Shown here piece by piece: positions 31,747-40,759 of a stretch of 64,000 nucleotides of DNA; position 1 is the first letter of the stretch, and each line of letters opens with the position of its first letter. The translations under genes and the position numbers were made by a program. The DNA is taken from NCBI GenBank assembly GCA_958296405.1, contig OY282519.1, positions 2,712,132-2,776,131 on the forward strand, given 5' to 3'. This DNA comes from an uncultured Pseudomonadales bacterium. Lineage in GTDB: Bacteria > Pseudomonadota > Gammaproteobacteria > Pseudomonadales > Azotimanducaceae. Below the pieces are notes generated by a model. The model had not been told where the DNA came from. It made no database searches and was given only the letters and a program-made list of their open reading frames with translations.

Positions 31747-32543
31747 GGCGCCCGGTTGCGGATGTGGGACAGCGGATAGCGCGATGCCTCGGCCAAGAGC
31801 TTCGCCAACCCCTGGGCGATGTGTTCCACATACGCCTTGCCGATGGCGGCGGTGGCCTTGCGGGCGTCGCCGGAACAGCCCTTGGGGTGCAGGTCTTGCG
31901 CCTGCCAGCCAACATAGGTGCTGCCGATCACCCGCAGCGTCTCGTAAGACGCTTCGACCTCGGCGAGCAGCCCGGTGAAATCCTGCGCGTGTTCCATGCG
32001 CACGAGTTCGGGGGCGAGATGCAGCATGATCGACGTTTCCACCGTGCCGGCGTGGATGCCAAAGCGCCGCTCGTCGGCTGGCACGGCACTGTCCGGCGGC
32101 GCGCCGAAGCTGCCGCCGCCGGCGCCGATGCACAGCATGGCGTGGCGGATGCGCAGCTCGCGGCAGCAGATTTCCATGATCTGCGGCTGGCCGCCGTGGC
32201 CGTTGAAGAACACGAGTTTGCGCACGCCGGCGCGCGCCACGCTGTCGCCAACTTCCATCCAGGCGCTGAGCAGCGTCTCGGCGCTGTGGGTGAGGGTGCC
32301 CTCGAACTGCGCGTGTTCGGTGGACTTGCCGACGCGTTGGGTGGGCATCACCAGCACCGGCGCGTCTGGCACGAGCGCCGCGGCGCGGCGGCACATCTCC
32401 TCGGCAATGGTGGCGTCCGTACACAGCGGCAGGTGCGGGCCGTGCTGCTCGATGGCGCCGAGGGGCAACAGCGCCACCGTGCGTTCAGGCGAGAGCGAGC
32501 CGAAGTCGCTGGTCGTCATTTCCTGCCAATGGCGAACGTTCAT
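31743..32543 (-). CDS. Creatininase-family amidohydrolase
   Basis: 266 residues from ATG 32543 (a GTG at 32558 could add five). Creatininase/MftE fold: metal ligands in LLPLGAIEQHGPHLPLCTD, the HGG motif in FFNGHGGQPQ, and E-H in GIHAGTVETSIMLHL. Members hydrolyse creatinine, N-formylated heterocycles such as FAPy, or peptide precursors. It is coupled by GTGA to a cytochrome c gene and divergent from ridA. Given the adjacent cytosine-deaminase-like and purine genes, hydrolysis of a ring-opened purine or creatinine-type compound is likely (inference). Confidence 0.88.
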   Translation of the reverse strand: MNVRHWQEMTTSDFGSLSPERTVALLPLGAIEQHGPHLPLCTDATIAEEMCRRAAALVPDAPVLVMPTQRVGKSTEHAQFEGTLTHSAETLLSAWMEVGDSVARAGVRKLVFFNGHGGQPQIMEICCRELRIRHAMLCIGAGGGSFGAPPDSAVPADERRFGIHAGTVETSIMLHLAPELVRMEHAQDFTGLLAEVEASYETLRVIGSTYVGWQAQDLHPKGCSGDARKATAAIGKAYVEHIAQGLAKLLAEASRYPLSHIRNRAP

Positions 32544-32574
32544 GATCGGCGGCCGCACCGAAGTGGAGCGGGAT

Positions 32575-32580
32575 ATGCTG
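32575..32580 (+). promoter_or_regulatory. Weak -10 candidate for ridA
   Basis: TATGCT in the 77-bp divergent spacer between the creatininase and ridA genes, giving a leader of about 34 nt with GGTGAGG as a ribosome-binding site. A 4-of-6 match only. Confidence 0.25.
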
Positions 32581-32620
32581 TTTGCTTGACCGTGCTCGAC
32601 GGTGAGGCAGCGAGCCTACC

Positions 32621-33007
32621 ATGAAGCAGTTTCTGAACCCCGCAGCCATCCGGGCGCCCTTCGGCCACTACAGCCACGGGGTGGCCGTGCCCGCCGGCGC
32701 CCGTTGGCTGGTCGTGTCCGGCCAGTTGGGCGTGGCCGCGGATGGCGTGACGCCGAGCTCGGTGGCGGAGCAGACACGCCTCTGCTTCCGCAATGCCGAA
32801 GCGGTGCTGCGCGCCGCCGGCATGTCGCTCAAGGACGCGGTGCGGGTATGTGCCTTCGTGACAGACGCCGCGTACTTCCAAGAGTACATGGCGGCACGGG
32901 ACGAGTTCGTGTCCGACCCGCCGCCGGCGTCGACGCTCATCGCCGTGCGCGGATTCGCCCGGCCTGAGTTCAAGGTGGAAGTTGAGGTGACGGCCGCCGC
33001 CGTTTAG
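32621..33007 (+). CDS. RidA/YjgF-family enamine/imine deaminase
   Basis: 128 residues, family length. YSHGVAVPAGARWLVVSGQLG and the C-terminal RGFARPEFKVEVEVTA follow the RidA fold, though the usual catalytic Arg region (IAVRGFARPEFKVEVE) carries Arg at the expected position. RidA proteins hydrolyse reactive enamines or, in pyrimidine and purine pathways (RutC-like), aminoacrylates. A location between the creatininase pair and the TonB/ABC uptake genes fits a role in ring catabolism. It is divergent from the creatininase gene. Confidence 0.88.
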   Translation: MKQFLNPAAIRAPFGHYSHGVAVPAGARWLVVSGQLGVAADGVTPSSVAEQTRLCFRNAEAVLRAAGMSLKDAVRVCAFVTDAAYFQEYMAARDEFVSDPPPASTLIAVRGFARPEFKVEVEVTAAAV

Positions 33008-33093
33008 CGCCTCGCGGGGCGGACGTCAGCACCGTCGTTTGCTCTTTTTTTGGGCGCCAGGCGCCGCTTCAAGGTGCAAGCGCCGACGCAGTT

Positions 33094-33102
33094 TGCTATA
33101 TT
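33094..33102 (+). promoter_or_regulatory. Extended -10 promoter of the TonB-dependent receptor gene
   Basis: TGCTATATT (TGn + TATATT) would start transcription about 130 nt upstream of the receptor ATG. The leader is long enough for regulation, but no known riboswitch consensus was recognised in it. Confidence 0.45.
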
Positions 33103-33240
33103 GCGCTCTCGGCTCTTTGGGGACGCCGAGTCGCCGCGACACGCACTGGTAGGAGTGCGCCGTCGCAACATCGCTGCCGGAACTTGGTATGCGCTTTGCC
33201 TTGTTTACGGCATCGTTCATTTCAGTCTGGAGGGGCATTG

Positions 33241-35766
33241 ATGACAGCAACAACAACGCGCCGGCGCTGCGCGTGGAGGATTGGTGTGGCCGGCGTGGCT
33301 GCGCTTGCATTCGGGGCGAGCCAAGCCGCGGGTGAAGGCGAGGCCGGTGACGAGGAGGTGGTGGAGCTGGAGACGTTTGTGGCCCAAGAAGACGTCGAAG
33401 ACGACTTGGGCATCTTGCAAACCGAACCGGTGGATTCGGTGTTCGGCTTCGGCAAGACCATCTTGGAGACGCCGCGCGCGGTCAGTTCGATCAGCGCCGA
33501 GTTCCTGAACGAGTTCAACATCACCAGCATCAACGACATCGTGACCTTCGTGCCCGGCACATTCACGACGTCCTTCTTTGGCGTGGCTGGTTCTTTGGAT
33601 GTGCGGGGCACGTCATCTGAAAACTACTTCCGCGGCGTCAAGCGGATGAACAACGATGGCAACTTCCCGACGCCCATCGGCGCGAGCGACCGCATCGATG
33701 TCATCCGCGGCCCGATGTCGCCGATTTCTGGCCCCAGCAAGGTGGGCGGCGCGCTCAACTTCGTTCCGAAGTCTGCCCGCGCCGAATCCGGCCAATACCT
33801 GCCCGAGGCCACGGGCGCCATCGGCTACACCACCGGCTCTTGGGACAAGAGCGTCATCACAGCCGAAGTGGGCGGCCCGGCCACCATCATGGGGCGGTCT
33901 GCCGGCTACTACGTCTTTGCCGAGGTCGAAAACTCGGACAGCTTCTACTGGAACGACTTCACGAAGCAAAACCTCGTGCAGGCATCGTTCAACATCGACA
34001 TCAGCGATTCGCTGCGCGCGGAAGCCGGCTTCATGTACCAAGAGTGGCGGGGGCATGAGAACGGCGGCTGGAACCGCGTCACGCAGGATTTGATCGATCG
34101 GCGCGAGTACATCACCGGGCATGTGGCACTGAACATCGATCAGACGCTTGGCGACGGCGACGGCTTGATCGAAGAAGGGGAAATCGATGCCTTCGAGGCC
34201 ACGTTGCCGGGCGTCATCGCCAGCGGCACGCCGTTCGTCGACGGCGTCACCTGCTTCACCGGCTTCGAGCCGTTCTGCTTCGAGGGCAACTTCGAGCCGC
34301 TCAACACCGCAAACCTGACGCAGGAACTGGTGGACCAGATGGGCTTGGCGTTGGATCCGGCGAGCGTCGGGCGCGCCAAGTTGAGCCCGAGCCATGTGCT
34401 CATCCACTCGACGGACATCTACGACACAGACTCCAACGTGCTGTACTTCGACCTCATCCGCGATGCCGGCGGGCGCTTGAAGATCACCAACAAGCTCTTC
34501 TACGAAAGCGTGGAGATGGCCAACATCGATGGCTACGGCTTCTCGAAGATGGGTGACAACTGGATGGTTGAGGATCAGCTCATCTTCGAGTTTGGGTTCG
34601 AGGGCGATGCCGGTGTGGCAAACGTCCAAGTCTCGCCTTCCATCCGCCACACGGACGGCTTTTTCGCCCTCGACTTCTTCGACGAGATTTTCGATCGCGT
34701 CGATCTCACCCAAGGGTTCGACGCCAACTCGCTGCTGCAGGCATCCGTGCGGGACCCACGCGAGTCTTGGAGCGCCTACACGCACAGCGACTACACCCAG
34801 TACGGGCTTGCCGCGCTGGTGGACACGACCATGGCGGAGCGGTTGAACCTGCTGCTCGGCGCCCGTTACGACTGGGTGGACATCGAAGTGGAGGATGGCG
34901 ACGGCGATGGCCCGGTCAACTTGGTGAACAACGGCGCCGGCGAGCGCAAGGGTTCGGAGAACAAGGGCGCCTTCACTTGGTCTGCGAGCCTTTCATACAC
35001 GTTTCCGGCTGGCGTGACGGCCTATGTCACCGGAGCGGAACAATCCACGCTCATCTCCGGCCAGATGGCGGAAGTGAGCGCCGGCAACGTCCTCGGCGAC
35101 ACCTTCCTCGGCGAATCCAAACTCTTCGAGTATGGCGTGAAGGCCAGCCTCCTCGATGGCCGGGCCTTTGTGGGCGTTGCGCTGTTCGAGCAGGAGCGGG
35201 TGGACTTTCAGGCGCAGAACCCAACGAACAACCAAGCGAGCGAATCCGAGGGCTACGAGTTGGAGTTTCGCTATGTCCCAGCAGACCGATTCTCCTTCGT
35301 TGCCACCTACGCCAACTTGGAGAGTTCGGTGGTGCAGGAGGGCGGGACGGCGTTCAGCTTCATCGGCGCTGCCAACCTGCCGCACATCAACCCGGCGACG
35401 ATTTTCGGCGGCCTCATTGGCGCCAACCATTTCGTTGGCAGGAAAACGCCACGCGGCGGCATTCCGGAGAAGACGTGGAGCCTGTCTGGGATGCAGCAAT
35501 GGACGGAACGCTTCCGCACTGGCTTCACCTACACGTCAGTCGATGAAACTGAATCGTCGGTGATCGGCGGCCTCACGTTGCCAGACTACCAAGTGCTGAG
35601 CCTCACCAGCTCCTACGAGCGTGGCAAAATGCGCGTCAGCCTGCATGTGAACAACGTCACCGATGAGCTGTACTTCCGCGGCAACTTCCCGAGCCTGTAC
35701 GGCAACAACAACGTGCTGCCGCAACTGCCGCTCAATTGGTCGGCGGAGGTCACATACAGGTTCTAG
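33241..35766 (+). CDS. TonB-dependent outer-membrane receptor
   Basis: 841 residues from ATG 33241 with an ideal ribosome-binding site (GGAGGGG). A signal peptide (VAGVAALAFGASQAAG) precedes an acidic segment with VVELETFVAQED, a possible TonB-box-like region. The plug domain (VSSISAEFLNEFN, LDVRGTSSENYFRG, DRIDVIRGPMSPISG) and a 22-strand barrel ending in the outer-membrane signature VTYRF follow. Such receptors import scarce ligands using TonB energy. It is followed after 33 bp by the ABC importer operon and lies near a full TonB complex, so it probably brings in the ligand that the ABC transporter moves across the inner membrane. The substrate is inferred as an N-heterocycle. Confidence 0.92.
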   Translation: MTATTTRRRCAWRIGVAGVAALAFGASQAAGEGEAGDEEVVELETFVAQEDVEDDLGILQTEPVDSVFGFGKTILETPRAVSSISAEFLNEFNITSINDIVTFVPGTFTTSFFGVAGSLDVRGTSSENYFRGVKRMNNDGNFPTPIGASDRIDVIRGPMSPISGPSKVGGALNFVPKSARAESGQYLPEATGAIGYTTGSWDKSVITAEVGGPATIMGRSAGYYVFAEVENSDSFYWNDFTKQNLVQASFNIDISDSLRAEAGFMYQEWRGHENGGWNRVTQDLIDRREYITGHVALNIDQTLGDGDGLIEEGEIDAFEATLPGVIASGTPFVDGVTCFTGFEPFCFEGNFEPLNTANLTQELVDQMGLALDPASVGRAKLSPSHVLIHSTDIYDTDSNVLYFDLIRDAGGRLKITNKLFYESVEMANIDGYGFSKMGDNWMVEDQLIFEFGFEGDAGVANVQVSPSIRHTDGFFALDFFDEIFDRVDLTQGFDANSLLQASVRDPRESWSAYTHSDYTQYGLAALVDTTMAERLNLLLGARYDWVDIEVEDGDGDGPVNLVNNGAGERKGSENKGAFTWSASLSYTFPAGVTAYVTGAEQSTLISGQMAEVSAGNVLGDTFLGESKLFEYGVKASLLDGRAFVGVALFEQERVDFQAQNPTNNQASESEGYELEFRYVPADRFSFVATYANLESSVVQEGGTAFSFIGAANLPHINPATIFGGLIGANHFVGRKTPRGGIPEKTWSLSGMQQWTERFRTGFTYTSVDETESSVIGGLTLPDYQVLSLTSSYERGKMRVSLHVNNVTDELYFRGNFPSLYGNNNVLPQLPLNWSAEVTYRF

Positions 35767-35799
35767 GCGGCGCGGCCGGCGGAGCAGGGCATCCGGGCG

Positions 35800-36573
35800 G
35801 TGAAGGCCGCGCCGCGCAAGCACAGCGCCGGCGCCCTTGTGCGGCTGGTTGGCTTGGGCAAGGCGTTCGATGGCGAGGTGATATTGCGCGACGTGAGCCT
35901 CACCGTGGAGCCCGGCGAGTTGGTGGGCGTGATCGGCCCGAGCGGCTGCGGCAAGACGACGCTCTTGAAGCTGGTGGCGGGGCTGGCGGCGCCCACGGAG
36001 GGCAAGGTGGAGTTCGGCGGCGGCCCGACCAGGCGCGAGAGCCTGTCGTTCGTCTTTCAGGACGCCACGCTGCTGCCTTGGCTCACGGTGCTGGACAACG
36101 TCGCCCTGCCGCTGAAGATCGCCGGCGCGCCCCGGCGCGAGCGCGAGGCGAAAGCGCTCGCGCACATCGAGCGGGTTGGCCTCGCCGACGCGACGCGCCT
36201 CTATCCCCGGCAACTGTCCGGCGGCATGAAGATGCGCGTGTCCGTCGCCCGCTCCATGACGGTGGATCCGACGTTGCTGTTGCTCGATGAGCCATTCGGC
36301 GCATTGGACGAAATGACGCGGGACACCTTGAACGAAGAGCTGCTGCGCCTGCGTCAAGCGGCGCGCTGGACGGCAATGTTCGTCACGCACTCCGTGGCGG
36401 AGGCGGTGTTTCTCGCCTCCAAGGTGATCGTGCTCGGCGCCCGGCCGAGCCACATCGCCCACGCGATAGACGTGCCACTCGGCTATCCTCGCTCGGCGGC
36501 GACCCGCGAGCGTTCCGAATATGTGGAACGCGTGGTGACGGTGACGCGGGCGCTGCATTCGGTGCAAGCGTAG
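35800..36573 (+). CDS. ABC transporter ATP-binding protein (nitrate/taurine/ThiZ-type)
   Basis: 257 residues from GTG 35800. All nucleotide-binding motifs are intact: Walker A GPSGCGKTTLLK, Q-loop FQDATLLPWLTVLDNV, signature LSGGMKMRVSVARS, Walker B TLLLLDEPFGALDE and the H-switch VTHSVAEA. The Q-loop 'LLPW' form is typical of importers that use NMT1-type binding proteins (SsuB/TauB/ThiZ). It forms an operon with the permease (2 bp gap) and the binding protein downstream and follows the TonB receptor gene. Confidence 0.93.
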   Translation: MKAAPRKHSAGALVRLVGLGKAFDGEVILRDVSLTVEPGELVGVIGPSGCGKTTLLKLVAGLAAPTEGKVEFGGGPTRRESLSFVFQDATLLPWLTVLDNVALPLKIAGAPRREREAKALAHIERVGLADATRLYPRQLSGGMKMRVSVARSMTVDPTLLLLDEPFGALDEMTRDTLNEELLRLRQAARWTAMFVTHSVAEAVFLASKVIVLGARPSHIAHAIDVPLGYPRSAATRERSEYVERVVTVTRALHSVQA

Positions 36574-36575
36574 AC

Positions 36576-37412
36576 GTGACGGGCCTAGGCGACCGCGGGC
36601 GTGGCTGGACCGGCGCGCTCAAACGCCACGCGGCGGGATGGGGCGTGGCGGGGTGGCCGCTGTTGGTGGGTGCGCTCATCACCGGCAGCTGGTACGGCGG
36701 CATCGTCGCCTTCGGCATTCCGGAGTATCAGTTGCCGCCGCCGCACCGCATCGTGGAGGCCGGCCTTGAAGAGCGCGAGGTGTTGTTGACCGGAGCCATG
36801 CAAACGGCGCAGGCGAGCCTCATCGGTTTCCTCATCTCCGTCGCCGGTGGCCTCGTGCTGTCCATCCTGTTGGCGTCGAGCCGCTGGGCCTACCAAGGCA
36901 TCTATCCCTATGTGCTGCTCTTGAAGATGACGCCGATCATCGTCGTCGCGCCCATCGTCATCCTGTGGGCGGGGCAGGGGTTGGCGAGCATCACCGTCAT
37001 CACCTTCTTGGTGTGCTTTTTTCCAATCGTCGCCAACACCACCATGGGCCTGCGCTCCGCGGACGCCAACCTGCTGGATCTCTTCTCGGTGTATAAAGCG
37101 AAGGGCTGGCAGCAACTCCTCTGGCTGCGGGCGCCGGGGGCGTTGCCTTACCTCATGACCGGGTTGCGCGTCGCCGCGGCATTGACGCCCATCGGCGCGC
37201 TGTACGGCGACACGGTGGCGGGCATGGGCTCCGGCGCGGATGCCGGCCTCGGCTTCGTCGTGCTCATCTTCAGCGCGCAGTTCAAGGTGCCGGCACTGTT
37301 CGCGGCGGCCTTCGCCGCCTGCGTCATCGGTTTTCTGTTCGTGGGCTTCGTGAACGTGTTCGCGTGGTGGGTGTTGCACAAGTGGCATGACGCTTATGTG
37401 GCAGTGGATTAG
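36576..37412 (+). CDS. ABC transporter permease (SsuC/TauC/ThiX-type)
   Basis: 278 residues from GTG 36576. Six hydrophobic segments and the binding-protein-dependent permease (EAA) loop region around ADANLLDLFSVYKAKGWQQL (residues ~165-185). It pairs with the ATPase immediately upstream to form the inner-membrane channel. Its 3' end overlaps the binding-protein gene by 26 bp, so the three are co-translated. Confidence 0.92.
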   Translation: MTGLGDRGRGWTGALKRHAAGWGVAGWPLLVGALITGSWYGGIVAFGIPEYQLPPPHRIVEAGLEEREVLLTGAMQTAQASLIGFLISVAGGLVLSILLASSRWAYQGIYPYVLLLKMTPIIVVAPIVILWAGQGLASITVITFLVCFFPIVANTTMGLRSADANLLDLFSVYKAKGWQQLLWLRAPGALPYLMTGLRVAAALTPIGALYGDTVAGMGSGADAGLGFVVLIFSAQFKVPALFAAAFAACVIGFLFVGFVNVFAWWVLHKWHDAYVAVD

Positions 37413-38457
37413 TCGCGCGCTGTGCTTCGCAGCGCTCGCTTGCGTCGTCGCCTGCGGCCCGGCGGACGACGCCGCGGCGCCGGAGGCGTCTGGGCGCACC
37501 GCAGTGGTGCTGCAGACGGATTGGTATCCGCAGCCGGAGCACGGCGGCTTCTACCATGCGCTGCTCACGGGCGGCTACGAACGCGCCGGGCTGGATGTGA
37601 AAATACGCCCCGGCGCCAACATGACGAACATTCCGCAACTGGTGGCCACCGGCCGCGTCGACTTTGCGCTCGGCACCAGTGACAACCTGCTGGTTGCGGC
37701 GTCGCGCGGCATCCCCTTGGTGGGCGTGTTCCCCCACTTCCAGCACGACCCGCAGTGCATCATGGCCCGCGAGGGCGCCGGGGTGGACACGCTCCAGTCC
37801 TTGGATGGCAAGACGGTGATGATGATTCCGGGGCTGCCTTATGTGCGGTTCCTGCAGCGCTCCCTTGGCATCCGGCTGCAGCTCGTGCCCATGGACTTCA
37901 GCCTCACGCGCTTCCTCTCAGACCCAACGTTCATTCAGCAATGCTTCGTGACGAGCGAGCCCTACTACGTTAGCCGCCAAGGCATCGAGCCAACCGTGCT
38001 GCGCATTTCGGACTCTGGCTTCGATCCGTACCGCTTGGCCTACGCCAGCGCTGCGTTCGTGGCGTCCAATCCAGACGTGGTGAGCGCCTTCATTCGCGCA
38101 TCAAGGGATGGCTGGGAGCGCTACCTCGGCGGTGACGTCGCCGCGGTGCATGAGCGTTTGGCAGAGCTGAATCCGCAGCAAACGCCAGACTTCATGGCGT
38201 GGACGAAGCGTGCCTTAGTGGACTATGAGCTTGTGCGGGGCGATGCCGAGGCCGGCGAAATGCTGGGGCGGTTCCGCCATGATCGGCTTGAGCGGCAGCT
38301 TGCTCAACTCGAAGCGCTGGACATGCTCGACGGCCCAGTGGCGCTGTCCGATGCCTTTGCTGTCCATTTGATGCCGCCAGAGTTGGCGCAGGGCTTTCCC
38401 GACCCGTTGCCGGTTGCCTCCGCCGTCGAAACGGATGGCGGCGACAGAACCCGCTGA
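37387..38457 (+). CDS. ABC transporter substrate-binding lipoprotein, NMT1/ThiY-like
   Basis: 356 residues. The N-terminus is a lipoprotein signal (ALACVVACG, Cys in the lipobox), so the protein is tethered to a membrane. TDWYPQPEHGGFYHALL and GRVDFALGTSDNLL are characteristic of NMT1/ThiY proteins that bind hydroxymethylpyrimidine and related ring compounds, and PeriBP fold lobes continue to ~300. The surrounding purine and pyrimidine degradation genes support an N-heterocyclic ligand. The gene ends 20 bp before the convergent TPR gene. Confidence 0.9.
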   Translation: MTLMWQWISRALCFAALACVVACGPADDAAAPEASGRTAVVLQTDWYPQPEHGGFYHALLTGGYERAGLDVKIRPGANMTNIPQLVATGRVDFALGTSDNLLVAASRGIPLVGVFPHFQHDPQCIMAREGAGVDTLQSLDGKTVMMIPGLPYVRFLQRSLGIRLQLVPMDFSLTRFLSDPTFIQQCFVTSEPYYVSRQGIEPTVLRISDSGFDPYRLAYASAAFVASNPDVVSAFIRASRDGWERYLGGDVAAVHERLAELNPQQTPDFMAWTKRALVDYELVRGDAEAGEMLGRFRHDRLERQLAQLEALDMLDGPVALSDAFAVHLMPPELAQGFPDPLPVASAVETDGGDRTR

Positions 38458-38476
38458 CGAGTTGCGCTGCTTGGCG

Positions 38477-39715
38477 TCAGCCCCGCGCCACCCGGGTGCG
38501 CCATGTGTGCTGGCGGCGCATGTCCCGCGCATAATCTAGCCAGCGCGTGGCTTGCTTGCGCATGTCGGCGAAGGCTTGGGCTTTGCGCAGCGCGTCGAAC
38601 CCCTGCTCGAACTGCGCTTGCTCGGCCAAGGTGATGCCGAGCAGCAACCACGCCTTGCCAGGCGCCTCAAGGTCGCCGTCGAGCGCGCTGCGCAGCGCGG
38701 CTTCCGCTTGCGACCAACGGCCTTTGTCCATGTGCAGGTTAGCCACGCGCAGCAATGCATCGTTGACGCCCTCGAGTTCCGCCACCTCGGTGAAGGCGGC
38801 GACGGCCTTCTCGTATTCGCGGGCCGCCACCCAAGCGTTGGCGAGCATGTCCACATAGCTCTCATCGCGGGGCAGCAGTTCTTCCTCGAGGGCGCGTTCC
38901 AACAAGCGGCCGGCGTGCTCTGGCACGCCGCGCGCCACGGCGAGTTGCACCATGGACTTGATCGAGTTCTCCTTTTCCAGCAAGCCCTGCAGCCAAGCTA
39001 GGCGCAACGTGGCGAGGGCTTGGTCTTCCCGCTCCAGCAGCACATACACGCCGGCAAGCTGCTCCCAATAGGATGGCTTGGCCGGCCAAACGGCGATCAT
39101 GCGGCGCAGCGTCCGCGCCGTCTCTGCGTACCGCTCCAGTTCGAAATTCGCTGCGGTGAGCAGTTGAAACCAAGATTCGCGCGGGCGTTCGGCAGAGGCA
39201 ACGGCACGTTCCGCGTACGGGATCGCTTCCGCGTAACGTCTTGTTTGCGCGTAAATGTTGGCGAGGAACATGGTTTGCGTTGGCGTGGGCTCGGCCAGCG
39301 TCTCGAACCACTCGGCGGCGAATTCAAGCGCTGCTTCGAACTCGCCCAATGCGGCGTGCAATTGCGCCACCATGTAGCCGACGTTGTACTTCACGGTCTC
39401 AGGCAGCTTGTCGAGGGCGAGGCTGCGCTTCAGGTGTCCGATGGCAACCTCGAAGCGCTCTGCCGCCATCTCGGCGTAGCCGAGCATCTGCAGGGTGAGC
39501 GCTTCATCCAACGTGTCCGCCTGCACCTCGTCGGCGTGCTCGCGCAACAGCGTGAGCGCGTCCTCGATGCGATCTTCACCCATCAGCTCTTGGGCATCGG
39601 TGAGCTGCTCATAGGTCTTGGTGGTCACCGAGTCGCCCGCGGCGGCGGCCGTGCCGGCCAACGCAACGCAGAGCGCAAGCGTCAAGGCAAGACGAAGGGT
39701 GGCGCCGGGGGCCAT
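38477..39715 (-). CDS. Periplasmic TPR protein of the TonB cluster
   Basis: 412 residues from ATG 39715, overlapping the tonB stop as TGATG. A signal peptide (LRLALTLALCVALAGTAAAA) precedes 10 or more TPR-like helical repeats through to residue 400. In Vibrio- and Shewanella-type TonB2 clusters a TPR protein sits in the same place downstream of TonB and is thought to support complex assembly or interaction with receptors. It is the last gene of the DUF3450-TonB operon. Confidence 0.82.
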   Translation of the reverse strand: MAPGATLRLALTLALCVALAGTAAAAGDSVTTKTYEQLTDAQELMGEDRIEDALTLLREHADEVQADTLDEALTLQMLGYAEMAAERFEVAIGHLKRSLALDKLPETVKYNVGYMVAQLHAALGEFEAALEFAAEWFETLAEPTPTQTMFLANIYAQTRRYAEAIPYAERAVASAERPRESWFQLLTAANFELERYAETARTLRRMIAVWPAKPSYWEQLAGVYVLLEREDQALATLRLAWLQGLLEKENSIKSMVQLAVARGVPEHAGRLLERALEEELLPRDESYVDMLANAWVAAREYEKAVAAFTEVAELEGVNDALLRVANLHMDKGRWSQAEAALRSALDGDLEAPGKAWLLLGITLAEQAQFEQGFDALRKAQAFADMRKQATRWLDYARDMRRQHTWRTRVARG

Positions 39716-40350
39716 CAACTGCCCAACGTGAACTCGATGGTTTGCCGCGCGCGCTGGGCGACTGGGGTGCCGTCCACGATCTTCGGGCGGAACTTCCAAC
39801 GGCGCATCGCCGCCAACGCCGCTTCGTCGAACAGGCGTGGCGGATCGGCTTCCATGACGCTGGCGTTCGACACCGTGCCGTCAGGACGAATCGTCACCAC
39901 CATCGTCACGAAGCCCTCGATGCCGGCCTGTTTGGCGCGGCGCGGGTAGGTTGGCGGCACCCGCACGACGGGAATCACGTCGGTGTCGAAGCCCTCCAAG
40001 CCTTGGCCTGTCTGCAGCGCGCCGAGCCATGGCCCGCCGCCATCGCTCACGGGCACGGCGATGCTGGGCATGTTCATGCCGAGGTTCGGGTTCACGCTGT
40101 CCAGTTCCGCCGAGAAATCCGGCGTTTCCGGCGTTTCGTCCGGGGGCGGCGGCGGCTCTGGCAAGCGTCGATCCTTGGTGTTCACTTGCTCGTCCGCCGG
40201 CTCCAGACGGATGAAGTTAAGGTAGGTGCGGGAGCGGTTCGGCTCTTCGAAGATGCCATCCGTGCGGATGAGGAAGTGCATGGCCGCAAAGGTGGCCAAC
40301 GCCAGCGCGCCGGCCACGGCGCCCAAGCCGAGTTGCTTGGCGAAGGTCAT
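39715..40350 (-). CDS. tonB: TonB energy-transducing protein
   Basis: 211 residues. One N-terminal transmembrane helix (ALALATFAAMHFLI), a Pro/Glu-rich periplasmic spacer (PEPPPPPDETPETPD, residues ~55-75), and the C-terminal TonB domain with YPRRAKQAGIEGFVTM and VRVPPTYP signatures, ending AMRRWKFRPKI. It reaches outer-membrane receptors and transmits proton-motive force from ExbB/ExbD. It overlaps exbD by ATGA and the TPR gene by TGATG. The receptor at 33241 is the likely customer. Confidence 0.93.
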   Translation of the reverse strand: MTFAKQLGLGAVAGALALATFAAMHFLIRTDGIFEEPNRSRTYLNFIRLEPADEQVNTKDRRLPEPPPPPDETPETPDFSAELDSVNPNLGMNMPSIAVPVSDGGGPWLGALQTGQGLEGFDTDVIPVVRVPPTYPRRAKQAGIEGFVTMVVTIRPDGTVSNASVMEADPPRLFDEAALAAMRRWKFRPKIVDGTPVAQRARQTIEFTLGS

Positions 40351-40757
40351 TTCTCGTCGGTCGCCACCGAGACGCTCTGCGCCCCAGCGAGGCGCGATTG
40401 ATCCATCACCTCGATCAACGTCTCGGTATTGGAGAGCGCGTCGGCGACGATGATCACGGCCGCGCCTGGGCTTTCGGCCAACCCCTTTTCGACATTGGCG
40501 CGCACCGCCCGCTGGTCCACCTGGCGCTTGTCGATCCAGATCTGATTGTTGGCGGTGATGCCGATCTGAATGCTCGAGGCATCCGTTGGCGCCGCGGTCT
40601 CCGCCGTCGGGCGCGTGACGTCCACGCCGGATTCCTTGACGAATGTGGAGGTGACGATGAAGAAGATCAGCATGATGAACACCACATCGAGCATGGGCGT
40701 CAAATCGATCTGACTCTCTTCCTCTTCGTCGACGATGAACTGCGAGCCGTTGGCCAT
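40347..40757 (-). CDS. exbD: ExbD-family proton channel subunit
   Basis: 136 residues from ATG 40757 (longer frames upstream are shadow). The ExbD helix with the essential Asp is [20 protein letters not shown] (residues ~17-36), followed by a periplasmic domain. It forms the proton channel with ExbB to energise TonB. It lies two bases downstream of exbB and overlaps tonB by ATGA. It is clearly related to the orphan ExbD at 22.9 kb. Confidence 0.93.
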   Translation of the reverse strand: MANGSQFIVDEEEESQIDLTPMLDVVFIMLIFFIVTSTFVKESGVDVTRPTAETAAPTDASSIQIGITANNQIWIDKRQVDQRAVRANVEKGLAESPGAAVIIVADALSNTETLIEVMDQSRLAGAQSVSVATDEK

Positions 40758-40759
40758 GC

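Noticed and set aside
33040-33060. T-run as a terminator after ridA
   Set aside because: The T-run is not preceded by a convincing GC-rich stem of adequate length.
33103-33240. Riboswitch in the TonB-receptor leader
   Set aside because: No TPP, purine, cobalamin or other aptamer consensus was recognised; the leader is simply long.
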